Below, in pieces: positions 53,362-61,470 of a stretch of DNA of 64,000 nt. The translations under genes were made by a program, and so were the position numbers. Below the pieces are notes generated by a model. The model searched no databases, was not told where the DNA came from, and saw nothing but the letters and a program-made list of their open reading frames with translations. The stretch comes from Pirellulaceae bacterium (GTDB taxonomy: Bacteria > Planctomycetota > Planctomycetia > Pirellulales > Pirellulaceae). The stretch covers positions 1-64,000 of the forward strand of contig JANQLU010000016.1 in the NCBI GenBank assembly GCA_028280445.1, written 5' to 3'. How positions within the stretch are numbered: position 1 is the stretch's first letter; each line of letters begins with the position of its first letter.

Positions 53362-54495
53362 ATGCATTCAAAACGACGAAACATTTTTCTGCTTGCATTT
53401 TTCCTCGCCGCATGCGTCTGTTTTGAGATGGTCAAAACTCCCTCAGTTTTTGGCCAAAACGGCGAGAGCGCTGGCAAGATTCAATTCAAAACCGGTCCGA
53501 GTTTGAGCAAGGCGTTGGCTGAAACGTTGTCGATTTCGCAAAAAAACCAGCCCGTGCGAACTGTGTTGCGAGATCTGTCCAAAAACAAGCAAGTCGCAAT
53601 TTTTCTCGACCGGCGGACTGATCCCAGCCGGGAAATCGATCTGGCCGTAAAAAACAAAACACTGGTGTCCGTGTTGTATCAAATTGCTGACCAATGTAAT
53701 GCCGGTTACGTCAGAATCGAAGATGTGATCTACATCGGGCCTACACCCGCGGCCGCCGAGTTGTTTTTCGAGTACAAAAACGCACGCCGACGCATTAGCA
53801 AACTGAAAAATTCACAGCTGCAAAAACTGTGGCGGGAACGCCAAACGATCCAGTGGACTCGGTTATCAACACCAGCAAAAATTCTCGAAAATACGATCGA
53901 TGGCAAAGTCGAAATCACGACACAATCACTTCCCCACGATCTGTGGCCGGCCGGCAATTTTCCTAAAACTTCGCTGCTGGGTCGCGTCTGTTTGCTCGCA
54001 ACCGGATTTGGATTGACACCAGTTGTCGACGAGGCCAAACCAGAATTTTCACTGATTCAATCAAAACCAGCTGGCAATCACAAAGCGTCATATCTGGTCG
54101 GGGATCGCGACGCGGTTCAGGAGGCAATTACCAAGAAATTTTCTGAGGCAAAAGTCAGTCGTCGTGGGAAAGGCCTGGATGTCACGGGAAACGCGTTGGT
54201 CCACGCATTTTTGCGGCGAGCCAGCGTGATGGGACAAAGCTCGAAAACCCATTACGAAGATGGTGAAGAAAAACGGGTCAGCGTTGACACGGAAGCGACT
54301 ATCGAAGGATTGTTGGGGGCGGTTGCCAGACAATTGGATGTCGAACTCAAGATTAGCGGCAAAGCGAAAAATCTGGTTGGAAAACGCATCAAGGTCGTTG
54401 AAAAAGAAGTGACTTATAAAGCGCTCATCCAAAAAATTCTCGCGGATACAGGGCTCGAATTTGAGTTGACCGATGAAAAACTGATCATTCGGTAA
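53362..54495 (+). CDS. Exported protein with STN-like domain
   Basis: A 377-residue protein. The N-terminus is a signal peptide with a possible lipobox-like LAACVC near residue 18. Residues of about 55-125 (LSISQKNQPVRTVLRDLSKNKQVAIFLDRR...VSVLYQIADQCNAGYVRIEDVIYIGP) resemble the STN (secretin/TonB short N-terminal) domain, and the last 75 residues repeat the pattern (TIEGLLGAVARQLDVELKIS...YKALIQKILADTGLEFELTDEKLIIR). The protein probably acts in the periplasm or at the outer membrane; no secretin channel is encoded here. It is divergent from the TPR gene. Confidence 0.78.
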   Translation: MHSKRRNIFLLAFFLAACVCFEMVKTPSVFGQNGESAGKIQFKTGPSLSKALAETLSISQKNQPVRTVLRDLSKNKQVAIFLDRRTDPSREIDLAVKNKTLVSVLYQIADQCNAGYVRIEDVIYIGPTPAAAELFFEYKNARRRISKLKNSQLQKLWRERQTIQWTRLSTPAKILENTIDGKVEITTQSLPHDLWPAGNFPKTSLLGRVCLLATGFGLTPVVDEAKPEFSLIQSKPAGNHKASYLVGDRDAVQEAITKKFSEAKVSRRGKGLDVTGNALVHAFLRRASVMGQSSKTHYEDGEEKRVSVDTEATIEGLLGAVARQLDVELKISGKAKNLVGKRIKVVEKEVTYKALIQKILADTGLEFELTDEKLIIR

Positions 54496-54672
54496 CGGCA
54501 GCTTTGCTGCACTTCATAGCTTGTTAAAATAGTTGTCCGAGTCAGCGAATACTGTCAACAACAGGCGCGCTTGGATTTACCGGAATCCGCAATTGGCTCA
54601 CTCCTGGGAATCCTCTCGATTTGGATTCCAGTGTCTCGGGTTAAACAGCGCCACAAATGAAAGGAAGCAAAT

Positions 54673-55284
54673 ATGTCGACCGTCCAAACCGAACATGTCA
54701 TGGTCGTACCCACGGAAATGTTTCGCGAAGCGGGGTACTTTCAGGGATTTTCCGGCGACACCGAACGATATTTACCCACATTGCTCGACCCGCTACACAC
54801 CAGCTACCGGCCACGTGGCGAAATGGAAACGGACCCGGGATTCAAGCAATTGATTCCGTATTGTGTTTTTCGTTACGACGACAACGGAACGACGAATATT
54901 TTTCAATACACCCGCGGCAAAGGTCAGGGCGAATCACGACTCCATGCAAAAAGTAGTATCGGAATCGGAGGACACATTTCAACGCTCGATATCGGAAACA
55001 CAGATCCTTATGCCAAAGGGATGCAGCGCGAGTTGGACGAGGAAGTTATCATCGATACGCCATATCAGGAATCCTGTATCGGATTGATCAACGACGATTC
55101 CAATGAAGTGGGACAGGTGCATTTGGGCGTTGTCCACGTGTTTGACGTCGAGAAACCACATGTGCAGGCGCGTGAAGATGATATTTTGGACGCGGCGTTT
55201 GTGGCGGCCGATCAACTGCTGACCGAAATCGATCGATTTGAAACGTGGTCGCAAATTGTTCTTCAGGCGCTTTTTGGCAAATAA
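54673..55284 (+). CDS. Nudix-like protein
   Basis: A 203-residue cytosolic protein. GGHISTLDIG...YAKGMQRELDEEVIID (residues about 99-129) has the core of a Nudix box, RELDEE preceded by a Gly-rich turn, though the spacing to the first Gly is longer than in the consensus. Surrounding strands (YCVFRYDDNGTTNIFQYTRG, GLINDDSNEVGQVHLGVVHVFDV) fit the Nudix fold. Nudix enzymes hydrolyse nucleoside diphosphates linked to another moiety; the substrate is unknown. AGGAAG precedes the ATG by six bases. Confidence 0.78.
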   Translation: MSTVQTEHVMVVPTEMFREAGYFQGFSGDTERYLPTLLDPLHTSYRPRGEMETDPGFKQLIPYCVFRYDDNGTTNIFQYTRGKGQGESRLHAKSSIGIGGHISTLDIGNTDPYAKGMQRELDEEVIIDTPYQESCIGLINDDSNEVGQVHLGVVHVFDVEKPHVQAREDDILDAAFVAADQLLTEIDRFETWSQIVLQALFGK

Positions 55285-55290
55285 CACAAG

Positions 55291-55380
55291 TGAGCGGCTA
55301 GCGCCTTGCCGCTCACAGGAGCTGTAGGTCCAGTTCCCACCGGCCGTTTTGTTGATTTGGCCGGTGGGAACCGGCCCTAC
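55291..55380. repeat. Collapsed R3 followed by R1 palindrome
   Basis: TGAGCGG is joined directly to CTAGCGCCTTGCCGCTCA (55291-55315), as if most of R3 had been deleted between short identities. R1 follows with arms 55324-55346 and 55359-55380. The remaining bases up to 55623 are AT-rich near 55530-55600 and should hold the promoter of the Fe-S gene. Confidence 0.82.
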
Positions 55381-55623
55381 GGCTGGCCACCGATTCACAG
55401 TTTCAAAATGTCGTATGACACCAAACAAGGCCAGTCGTGGGGACAATTTGACCGAATTCGCCGGATTGTTAGGCCAAATGATCCGATGGACGTTGCCGTT
55501 TTGGGCAAAAACATGGAAAGCGGTTTTCTAATCAGGTCGATTTGTATATTGTAAATGTAGTGCAATTTCTGCAAAAAACTGCAATTGAATGGACCAGATC
55601 ATTTATCACTGGAGCTTTTAGAT

Positions 55624-55959
55624 ATGGCGTTGGCGATTACCGAACGAGCTGCGGCTGAAGTTAAGAATTTCTTTAAAGAGCAAGAATACGACGAGACCTC
55701 TGCATTGTTGCGAGTTGGAATCGTGAGTGGTGGTTGCAGCGGCTTGAACTATAGCTTGAATATCGAAACCGAAGTCGATGAGGAAAACGACAAAGTGACA
55801 GAACACCACGGTGTTCGGGTTGTCGTCGATCGCAAAAGTGCGCTGTATCTCGACGAAACAACTGTCGATTACTACGAAGGCCTTGAGGCGCGTGGTTTCC
55901 AATTCAAAAACCCCAACGCAGCGCGAACTTGCGGTTGCGGTCAATCATTCTCGGTCTAG
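55624..55959 (+). CDS. A-type iron-sulfur carrier (IscA/ErpA/HesB family)
   Basis: A 111-residue protein with the three family cysteines: Cys38 in GGCSGLNYS and Cys103/Cys105 in TCGCGQSFSV. These bind and transfer Fe-S clusters to target enzymes. Length is normal. The ATG at 55624 has GGAGC nine bases upstream and gives the standard MALAITERAA start; the frame is open from 55585. No isc or suf genes are adjacent, so it is a stand-alone carrier. Confidence 0.93.
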   Translation: MALAITERAAAEVKNFFKEQEYDETSALLRVGIVSGGCSGLNYSLNIETEVDEENDKVTEHHGVRVVVDRKSALYLDETTVDYYEGLEARGFQFKNPNAARTCGCGQSFSV

Positions 55960-56032
55960 AGGATAAACTGGCCGGGCCATTGGTGTGACGCGCAACGTAG
56001 ATTATGTCGATTCTTACATTGCGTTGATTTTT

Positions 56033-56099
56033 ACAAGCACGAAACGCGAGCGAGTGGTTTGACCGCGCAAAATCACTCGCTCGCGCTTCGTGCTCGTAT
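56033..56099. repeat. R5 palindrome
   Basis: Both arms complete (ACAAGCACGAAACGCGAGCG at the left, right arm ending GTGCTCGTAT), in the gap between the convergent Fe-S and Spy-like genes. Confidence 0.88.
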
Positions 56100-56135
56100 C
56101 AGTCTATCGGTCGCAAATGATTGCTTTACTTGCGA

Positions 56136-56864
56136 CTATTTTGCCGCTGCTTTACCGGCTGTTGTCACTGTTGGCGCTGATTTTCGACCCAGCAAATGAT
56201 CGCAAACACGTTTTTGCTCGGCGGTCAAAACGTTTTCAAATTGCAATTTCAACGCCGCAATTTTTTCCTCCGCCTGTTGTTTCAATGCGGGACGCTGCTC
56301 CGGAGTGGATGCCATCAATTTGCGATACAGCTTGTTTCGGATACCGACGGCTTCAACGTGCAGATCTTTGATGGTTTGAATTTGGGACTCCGTCAGTCGT
56401 AGTTCTTTTTGCACTTCATCGAGGAAAACAAAGCTCCAACTGGCGAGCCGATATTCCGCCTGAAACAGCTTGTTAACTTGGGAATTGGACAGAATCGAGG
56501 TGGCCCGCCGACAAATATCAACTTCCCATTCACGCGAGCCTTTGGCTGCAAACGGGACGTAGTAACCGGCGTCTGGATTTTTTTGCTTCCAATTTTCATA
56601 GAATTTCGTGTGTTGTTCGTCGTAGTTCTCAAAGATTTGATCTAACTTGGTTTTTTGCTCGCCAGTCAGGTTGAGGCTGGTACGTAGTTCATGGTCTCGG
56701 AGAATTCGGTTTCTGGCTGACGCGCGAAACGGTGATGAATTGTTGTCGCGGACAATGGTGTCATAAGCGTGATCGGTCGATTTCGAGTTGGTTAGCGAGA
56801 TTGCCACGTAAAATGCGGTGCTGACCAGCGTGATAAAACCGACGATCGTCAAAAAACGCTTCAC
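56136..56864 (-). CDS. Membrane-anchored Spy/CpxP-like protein
   Basis: A 242-residue protein. The N-terminus VKRFLTIVGFITLVSTAFYVAISL is an uncleaved signal anchor. The rest is helical with two LTxxQ segments (TSLNLTGEQKTKLDQIFENY and ELRLTESQIQTIKDLHVEAVG), the hallmark of Spy/CpxP-like periplasmic proteins. It starts with GTG at 56864, overlapping the stop codon of the upstream gene by four bases (GTGA). It is last in an operon with a PadR regulator and a membrane protein and may be the stress-sensing or protective output. Confidence 0.8.
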   Translation of the reverse strand: MKRFLTIVGFITLVSTAFYVAISLTNSKSTDHAYDTIVRDNNSSPFRASARNRILRDHELRTSLNLTGEQKTKLDQIFENYDEQHTKFYENWKQKNPDAGYYVPFAAKGSREWEVDICRRATSILSNSQVNKLFQAEYRLASWSFVFLDEVQKELRLTESQIQTIKDLHVEAVGIRNKLYRKLMASTPEQRPALKQQAEEKIAALKLQFENVLTAEQKRVCDHLLGRKSAPTVTTAGKAAAK

Positions 56865-57538
56865 TCGTTGAATTCCGTTGAGAATTGAGGTTGTTCGTCC
56901 AACGAATTGAACCAGCGCGAAGCGACAATGCACAATGCAGCTGGCGCCACAATACAAATCAATTGAATCGGATCAAACGTCCAACTTTGTGTGCAAATCA
57001 CATATCCCGATTCAGCGCAATGGACCACTTTGATCAGCAGAAACGAACTGATGCCCATGATCAAAGCTGAAACCAAGGGAAGATCCCAACTTGCCCGGTA
57101 TCGAACGGCCAGCCAACTGGTCGCAATCGTGACCCCAATCGGAAACATGAAACTGCTCCACGCGATGGTGGTCGCGATGACACCATTCAAAAAAATTGAA
57201 TCGAACGGCCGAGTGTTCGTCAATGAATTGCCAAGAACCACAGCCAGAAGATTAAATGCCAACAAAACCATGGCTGGAAAAAAAGCAAACATGACGACCG
57301 GTTTTCGACGTGGCCATGGTTCCAGTACTGAAATGTCGTCCAACACCTCGAGGATTTGGGACGAATTGCCGATTCGTTGTCCCTTGGTGAATTCCGACTG
57401 GGTCCCGTGCGGATCAGATTCGCTTTCCACACACGTCCAATGGTCCGTCAATTCATTGATCAAACGGTGGATGTAGCGGTCCGAATATCCGCGTTTGCGC
57501 AGCTCTCGTTGCAGATCACTATATTGATTCTGGTTCAC
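56861..57538 (-). CDS. Membrane protein with permease-prefix-like N-terminus
   Basis: A 225-residue protein. The N-terminal LQRELRKRGYSDRYIHRLINELTDHW resembles the 'permease prefix' segment that is encoded next to PadR regulators in other bacteria. Four to five membrane helices follow (about 98-116, 128-150, 162-178 and 195-212). The start GTG at 57538 lies 20 bases inside the end of the padR gene; an earlier in-frame ATG at 57577 would overlap more. Its stop overlaps the next gene. It may transmit a membrane signal to the regulator. Confidence 0.75.
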   Translation of the reverse strand: MNQNQYSDLQRELRKRGYSDRYIHRLINELTDHWTCVESESDPHGTQSEFTKGQRIGNSSQILEVLDDISVLEPWPRRKPVVMFAFFPAMVLLAFNLLAVVLGNSLTNTRPFDSIFLNGVIATTIAWSSFMFPIGVTIATSWLAVRYRASWDLPLVSALIMGISSFLLIKVVHCAESGYVICTQSWTFDPIQLICIVAPAALCIVASRWFNSLDEQPQFSTEFNE

Positions 57539-57875
57539 CTTCTGCCCCGTCAAGTATGGTTTGAACCGCACCCACAATTCGGTTCCAATCCGAAAGCTTG
57601 GCTTCCAGTCTTTTTTTTCCTGCCTTGGTCAGCCGGTAATAGATTCGAGGCCGCCCGTTGACTTTGGCCGATCGAGTCGCCACCAGACGGCGTTTTTGCA
57701 TTAAATGTAACAGCGGGTAAATCACGCCCTCAGCAAACTGAATGGCTTCATGCGAACGTAACCGAATCCCGCGAACAATTTCGTAGCCGTACATTTCTCG
57801 ATCCTGTAACAGGCGCAGGATGAGTAGTTCGGGGACACCCTGTACAAATTCTTTGGAATTCTTTTTTCCAGCCAT
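57519..57875 (-). CDS. PadR-family transcriptional regulator
   Basis: A 118-residue winged-helix protein. VPELLILRLLQDREMYGYEIVRGI is the PadR N-terminal signature, FAEGVIYPLLHLMQKRRLV the recognition helix and YYRLTKAGKKRLE the wing. The regulator probably represses its own three-gene operon from the palindromes in the upstream region. The ATG at 57875 was chosen; in-frame sequence continues to 57899 with an ATG. It is divergent from a PEP-CTERM gene, which shares the same control region. Confidence 0.93.
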   Translation of the reverse strand: MAGKKNSKEFVQGVPELLILRLLQDREMYGYEIVRGIRLRSHEAIQFAEGVIYPLLHLMQKRRLVATRSAKVNGRPRIYYRLTKAGKKRLEAKLSDWNRIVGAVQTILDGAEGEPESI

Positions 57876-57922
57876 AACCCCATCATACCTATTCAGCAAA
57901 AGTATGTCAATTTTTAATTATG

Positions 57923-57958
57923 CCTATTGAATATAGGTTAATATACTTATAGAGTATA
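57923..57958. promoter_or_regulatory. Two palindromes, candidate PadR operator
   Basis: CCTATTGAATATAGG (57923-57937, five-base arms) and TATACTTATAGAGTATA (57942-57958, perfect six-base arms) are spaced by four bases in an AT-rich region between padR and the PEP-CTERM gene. Further half sites (CATAC at 57884, GTATG at 57902) flank them on the padR side. PadR dimers bind palindromes of this AT-rich kind. Confidence 0.6.
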
Positions 57959-57993
57959 GGTATCACCTGGAGCAACTTTGGGAGACAGCAATC

Positions 57994-58671
57994 ATGGCTT
58001 TTCGAATTCAATGCGGTTTGATGTCCAGAAACATCTTGTTTTTCATTGCAGTGTTATTGGCGGTTTGTCTGTCAACACGCGCAGCTCAAGCGGATATCGT
58101 CGCGTATTCCAATTTTGGTCCCAACGACAATTTCAGTCGGTCGCAAGTGATCGGGATTGGCCACAACGGCAATCCGGGATCCAATTTACATTTTGCCAAT
58201 CAATTTACGTCCGAAGCGACGGGGTTGGTTTCCACCGTCGACGTCGGGATTTCGTTGTCCAATGCTGGCCAAAACGACGAGATGCAAGTATTGCTTTGGA
58301 CCGATGTCGGCGGTCGGCCGGGAGCAGCGATCTGGGACGGAACGGTTTCACCGGTTGCCATTGACCAGGTTTACTCCGTCACGTCCAGTGGCCCGACAGT
58401 AGAATTGCTCGAAGGTGAAAGGTACTGGATCTCAGCCAGAGCCAATAACGGAACCGGGTTTTATTTCTGGTATGGCAATTCGATTGGACGGAGTGGTTTG
58501 TTTGTCTTTGACGGTACCGGCGGAACCAATTGGACGACGCCGAATACTTTCAATCAGCAGCCATTTCGAGTGAACCTGGCGAACATACCAGAACCTGCGA
58601 GTTTTCCGTTGCTTGCAGTGGGTTGTATGTTGTTGGTTCATCGAAAGCGTAAACGAAAGGCTGTCGGGTAA
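57994..58671 (+). CDS. PEP-CTERM-anchored exported protein
   Basis: A 225-residue protein. A signal peptide (ILFFIAVLLAVCLSTRAAQA) leads into a beta-sandwich-like domain (STVDVGISLSNAGQNDEMQVLLWTD... GERYWISARANNGTGFYFWY) of a type often seen in PEP-CTERM proteins. The end, NIPEPASFPLLAVGCMLLVHRKRKRK, is the PEP motif, membrane stretch and basic tail. It would be sorted by an exosortase to the cell surface or matrix. It shares its upstream region with padR. GGGAG lies about 15 bases before the ATG. Confidence 0.88.
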   Translation: MAFRIQCGLMSRNILFFIAVLLAVCLSTRAAQADIVAYSNFGPNDNFSRSQVIGIGHNGNPGSNLHFANQFTSEATGLVSTVDVGISLSNAGQNDEMQVLLWTDVGGRPGAAIWDGTVSPVAIDQVYSVTSSGPTVELLEGERYWISARANNGTGFYFWYGNSIGRSGLFVFDGTGGTNWTTPNTFNQQPFRVNLANIPEPASFPLLAVGCMLLVHRKRKRKAVG

Positions 58672-58678
58672 ATAACCA

Positions 58679-58870
58679 GTAGGGCCGGTTCCCACCGGCC
58701 AATTCATCAAAGTGGCCAGTGGGAAGCTGATCCTATGAGCGGCAAGACGCTAGCCGCCGGTTCGTCAGTGATTCGTATTGGCGGTTAGTGCTTCATACCG
58801 GCGGTTAGTGCCTTGCCGCTCACGATGATTTTGCCAAACCAATAAAACGGCCGGTGGGAACCGGCCCTAC
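58679..58870. repeat. R1 palindrome with an R3 palindrome in its loop
   Basis: R1 left arm 58679-58700 and right arm 58849-58870 enclose R3 (58736-58822). An extra degenerate R1 right fragment (GGCCAGTGGGA, 58714-58724) stops where the R3 unit begins, as if R3 had inserted into it. Within R3 the GGCGGTTAGTG segment is duplicated. Confidence 0.88.
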
Positions 58871-58883
58871 ACAAACAGTTTTG

Positions 58884-59777
58884 TCAAACGTCGATCATTT
58901 GCTGAATGGTGTTTTTCAAAATTGCTTCGCCGCCAAAACTCATACCCAACGCACGGATTTTATTCGTTTCGATTTGGTGTTTTGGCGATTTGGATTCCCC
59001 CAGAATCTGGCTGGAACTGCCTGTTATTTCTTTGGCAATGGTCGCTACCTCGTATCTGGAAATATAGCGGTCATAACAATTGAAAGCTTCTCCCATGATC
59101 TTTTCTTGAGGAGCTTGCAGCAAAGTTGAAATTCCTTTGGCGACGTCGTCGACATGAACTTCTTTGCCGCCACCGGATACCTGGACATCGAGCCCGGCTT
59201 TCACCTGTTGAACCAAATCGTACCATTTTGAATTTTCGATGGGGTTTGCGACACCGTAGATACCTGTCGGGCGGATGGCACAAATTGGAAACTCATGTCC
59301 CCATCCATAACTATGAACAAAACGTTCGATGGCCGCCTTGTGGGCGCCGTAATGTGTTAATGCCCAAGTGGGATGTGCCTCGTCCAATGGCCGATCGTCC
59401 AGAATTTTTTCGTGAACGGCGCAAGTCGAAACGAAGATAAATCGCTGAACATTTTCAGCCATTGCCGCTTCGATCAATCGCACGGTTCCAATCAGGTTTT
59501 TTTCCAGATATTCGGTCATATCCCCTTCAGATCCGCGAAAACCAGGACCTTGGCGAAATAATCCGCTGTGAACAATTGCATCGCATTGGTCGACTAGTGC
59601 TTCTGAACTTGCCTGATCGTTTAGTTCTCCATTGATCCAGGTGACGTTGGGATGATCGATCACCGGAGGCGTGGAGCCGTGACGACACCAACATCGCAAT
59701 TCATGTCCTTGTTTTACCAACAGGTTGATTACCGAACGGCCAACGAAACCTGTGCCGCCCGTCAAGCCAATTTTCAT
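58884..59777 (-). CDS. NAD-dependent epimerase/dehydratase
   Basis: A 297-residue extended short-chain dehydrogenase. NAD-binding GLTGGTGFVG at residues 4-13; catalytic YxxxK as HYGAHK near residue 145; VSTCAVHE is the substrate-loop Ser region. FGGEAILKNTIQQMID closes the family-typical C-terminus. It probably acts on a nucleotide sugar or a steroid-like ketone; the substrate cannot be told from sequence. It stands alone, with repeats downstream. Confidence 0.87.
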   Translation of the reverse strand: MKIGLTGGTGFVGRSVINLLVKQGHELRCWCRHGSTPPVIDHPNVTWINGELNDQASSEALVDQCDAIVHSGLFRQGPGFRGSEGDMTEYLEKNLIGTVRLIEAAMAENVQRFIFVSTCAVHEKILDDRPLDEAHPTWALTHYGAHKAAIERFVHSYGWGHEFPICAIRPTGIYGVANPIENSKWYDLVQQVKAGLDVQVSGGGKEVHVDDVAKGISTLLQAPQEKIMGEAFNCYDRYISRYEVATIAKEITGSSSQILGESKSPKHQIETNKIRALGMSFGGEAILKNTIQQMIDV

Positions 59778-59910
59778 AAGTCTTCCTTTGTTGTTGAGGG
59801 CATGTGGGACAACATTTTTAACTTGTTATTATTTACATAACTATGAAAAAATCGGTAGTGGATGATGTAGTTGGCAATTCAATAAACGATACGTAATCGG
59901 AAAAATCGCA

Positions 59911-59979
59911 TACGAGCACGAAGCGCGGGGCGAGTGGTTTTGCGCGGTCAACCACTCGCTCGCGCTTCGTGCTCGTATA
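59911..59979. repeat. R5 palindrome
   Basis: Left arm TACGAGCACGAAGCGCGGGG (one base changed from the family), right arm ending GTGCTCGTATA. It lies between the divergent epimerase and acetyltransferase genes, so it is not a terminator of either. Confidence 0.88.
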
Positions 59980-60053
59980 ACAACTACAAATGCCTTGCAA
60001 GGATCCACTTCGACGTGCCAGCCGGCGATCACTAACACCCATCGAGATAGTGC

Positions 60054-60584
60054 ATGAAATTACGACCAGCAAAAAATTCGGATTCACAACAGATCATCCA
60101 ACTGATCGATGCAGTCTATTCGGAGTACAACGATACGGTATGCCTCGATGGTGCGGAAAAAGACTTGCTGGATATCGAAGATGCTTATCGGGCCGTCGGT
60201 GGCGAATTCTGGGTGCTGATCCAGGATGATATGGTGGTTGGAACCCATGGGGCGCTGCCTTGCGAATCGGAAACGGCGCCGGATCTCAAAGTTTGCCAGT
60301 TCAAACGGCTTTATTTAGCTCAAACGCTGCGTGGAACGCAGTGGGGTCATCATTTGATGCAGGTGACGATTGATTGGGCGCGCGACGTCGGTTTCGAACG
60401 TGTTGAATTTTGGTCCGATACTCGGTTTAAACGCGCCCACCAGTTTTTTACGAAATTCGGTTTTCAACGCGATGGACGCAGCCGCGATATGGACGACGGT
60501 GTCGAGCCTTATTCCGAGTATTTTTATTTTCTCGACCTACAACAAAAAACGGGCGACCGATCGCCGCCCGTATCGAAGGTTTGA
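60054..60584 (+). CDS. GNAT-family acetyltransferase
   Basis: A 176-residue protein with GNAT motif A at LYLAQTLRGTQWGHHLMQVTIDWA (residues about 82-105; RGTQWGHHL as the acetyl-CoA phosphate loop) and motif B FTKFGFQRDGRSR. The substrate is unknown. Its last 14 codons contain, on the opposite strand, the terminator of the convergent FKBP gene, so the C-terminus QQKTGDRSPPVSKV is partly dictated by that hairpin. Confidence 0.87.
   Translation: MKLRPAKNSDSQQIIQLIDAVYSEYNDTVCLDGAEKDLLDIEDAYRAVGGEFWVLIQDDMVVGTHGALPCESETAPDLKVCQFKRLYLAQTLRGTQWGHHLMQVTIDWARDVGFERVEFWSDTRFKRAHQFFTKFGFQRDGRSRDMDDGVEPYSEYFYFLDLQQKTGDRSPPVSKV
60543..60571 (-). terminator. Intrinsic terminator of the FKBP gene, inside the acetyltransferase gene
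   Basis: Read on the minus strand, CGGGCGGCG pairs with CGCCCG and is followed by TTTTTTG. It lies 27 bases after the FKBP stop codon and overlaps the end of the convergent acetyltransferase frame. Confidence 0.75.
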
Positions 60585-60597
60585 GTGTTTCGATAAG

Positions 60598-61347
60598 TTA
60601 CCTGATTCGGCCGCCACGATTTGGCAATTGATTGCCGCCTGGGTTGACGATTTCTAGCAATTCCACTTCGAAAACCAGTGTTTTGTTAAGTGGAATTCCG
60701 CTTCCAGGTGGAGGGTTCATGCCGTAACCAATATTTCCTGGAATCACAAATTGGTACTTGGACCCGACGGTCATTTTCTGCAAACCCTCAGAGAATCCTT
60801 TGATAAACTGATTGACGGCCAGAGTTGCTGGACGTCCTTTCGACGTTTGATCAAACACTTTTCCGTCGGGATACGTTCCCTTGTAATTAATTTTGACGAT
60901 GTCCGTCGAGCTGGGAGACTTCCCTTTGCCGGCTTTCAACTGTTTGTACTGCAATCCGCTTTCCGTCTGAATGACACCTTCGACGAGCTTGTTTTTCTTC
61001 ATAAACGCTGCACCCTCGCGGGCGTTTTTGTCTGCCATTTTTGCTGCCACGAGCTGGTTGAATTTCATCATCACCGCTCGAAATTCCGCTGGATCAATTT
61101 TGGTTCCTTGCTTGTTACCTTGGGCATATCCTTTGGCAAACTGTTCCAGATTGATAGCGACGCCTGCCTCCTTCAAATCCAGAGCGATCCGTTGGCCCAT
61201 CATAAAGCTCGCCTGATCGATGGTTTTCTGAGGATCCTGCTCTTTTTTTTCCTGTTTTTTGACAGGAGGGGTTTGTTGTTTGCCTTGTTGAGCGACTGCG
61301 AAATTGGCCACCGCAATCATCAGGCAAAAAGTCCAGGCAATTTTCAT
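60598..61347 (-). CDS. Periplasmic FKBP-type peptidyl-prolyl isomerase (Mip/FkpA-like)
   Basis: A 249-residue exported protein. The signal peptide ends at FAVAQQ. A Mip-type N-terminal helical domain (SFMMGQRIALDLKEAGVAINLEQFAKGYAQG, about residues 50-80) should form dimers. The FKBP domain (about 150-245) contains VKINYKGTYPDGKVFDQT, KGFSEGLQKMTVGSKYQFVIP and GIPLNKTLVFEVELLEI. It catalyses prolyl cis-trans isomerisation in exported protein folding. The ATG at 61347 has AAAGGAAAA upstream; the frame is open to 61374. Confidence 0.94.
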   Translation of the reverse strand: MKIAWTFCLMIAVANFAVAQQGKQQTPPVKKQEKKEQDPQKTIDQASFMMGQRIALDLKEAGVAINLEQFAKGYAQGNKQGTKIDPAEFRAVMMKFNQLVAAKMADKNAREGAAFMKKNKLVEGVIQTESGLQYKQLKAGKGKSPSSTDIVKINYKGTYPDGKVFDQTSKGRPATLAVNQFIKGFSEGLQKMTVGSKYQFVIPGNIGYGMNPPPGSGIPLNKTLVFEVELLEIVNPGGNQLPNRGGRIR

Positions 61348-61470
61348 GTTTTCCTTTCGGTGTTGCCCGAACACCGATAGGTGTTCAGTGTTGTTAGTTC
61401 ATGCCTGAATTATACGGAGTTCTGGCCATTTAGGTTATACGAATATTGGCCACAATATCAGCCGGTTTTG

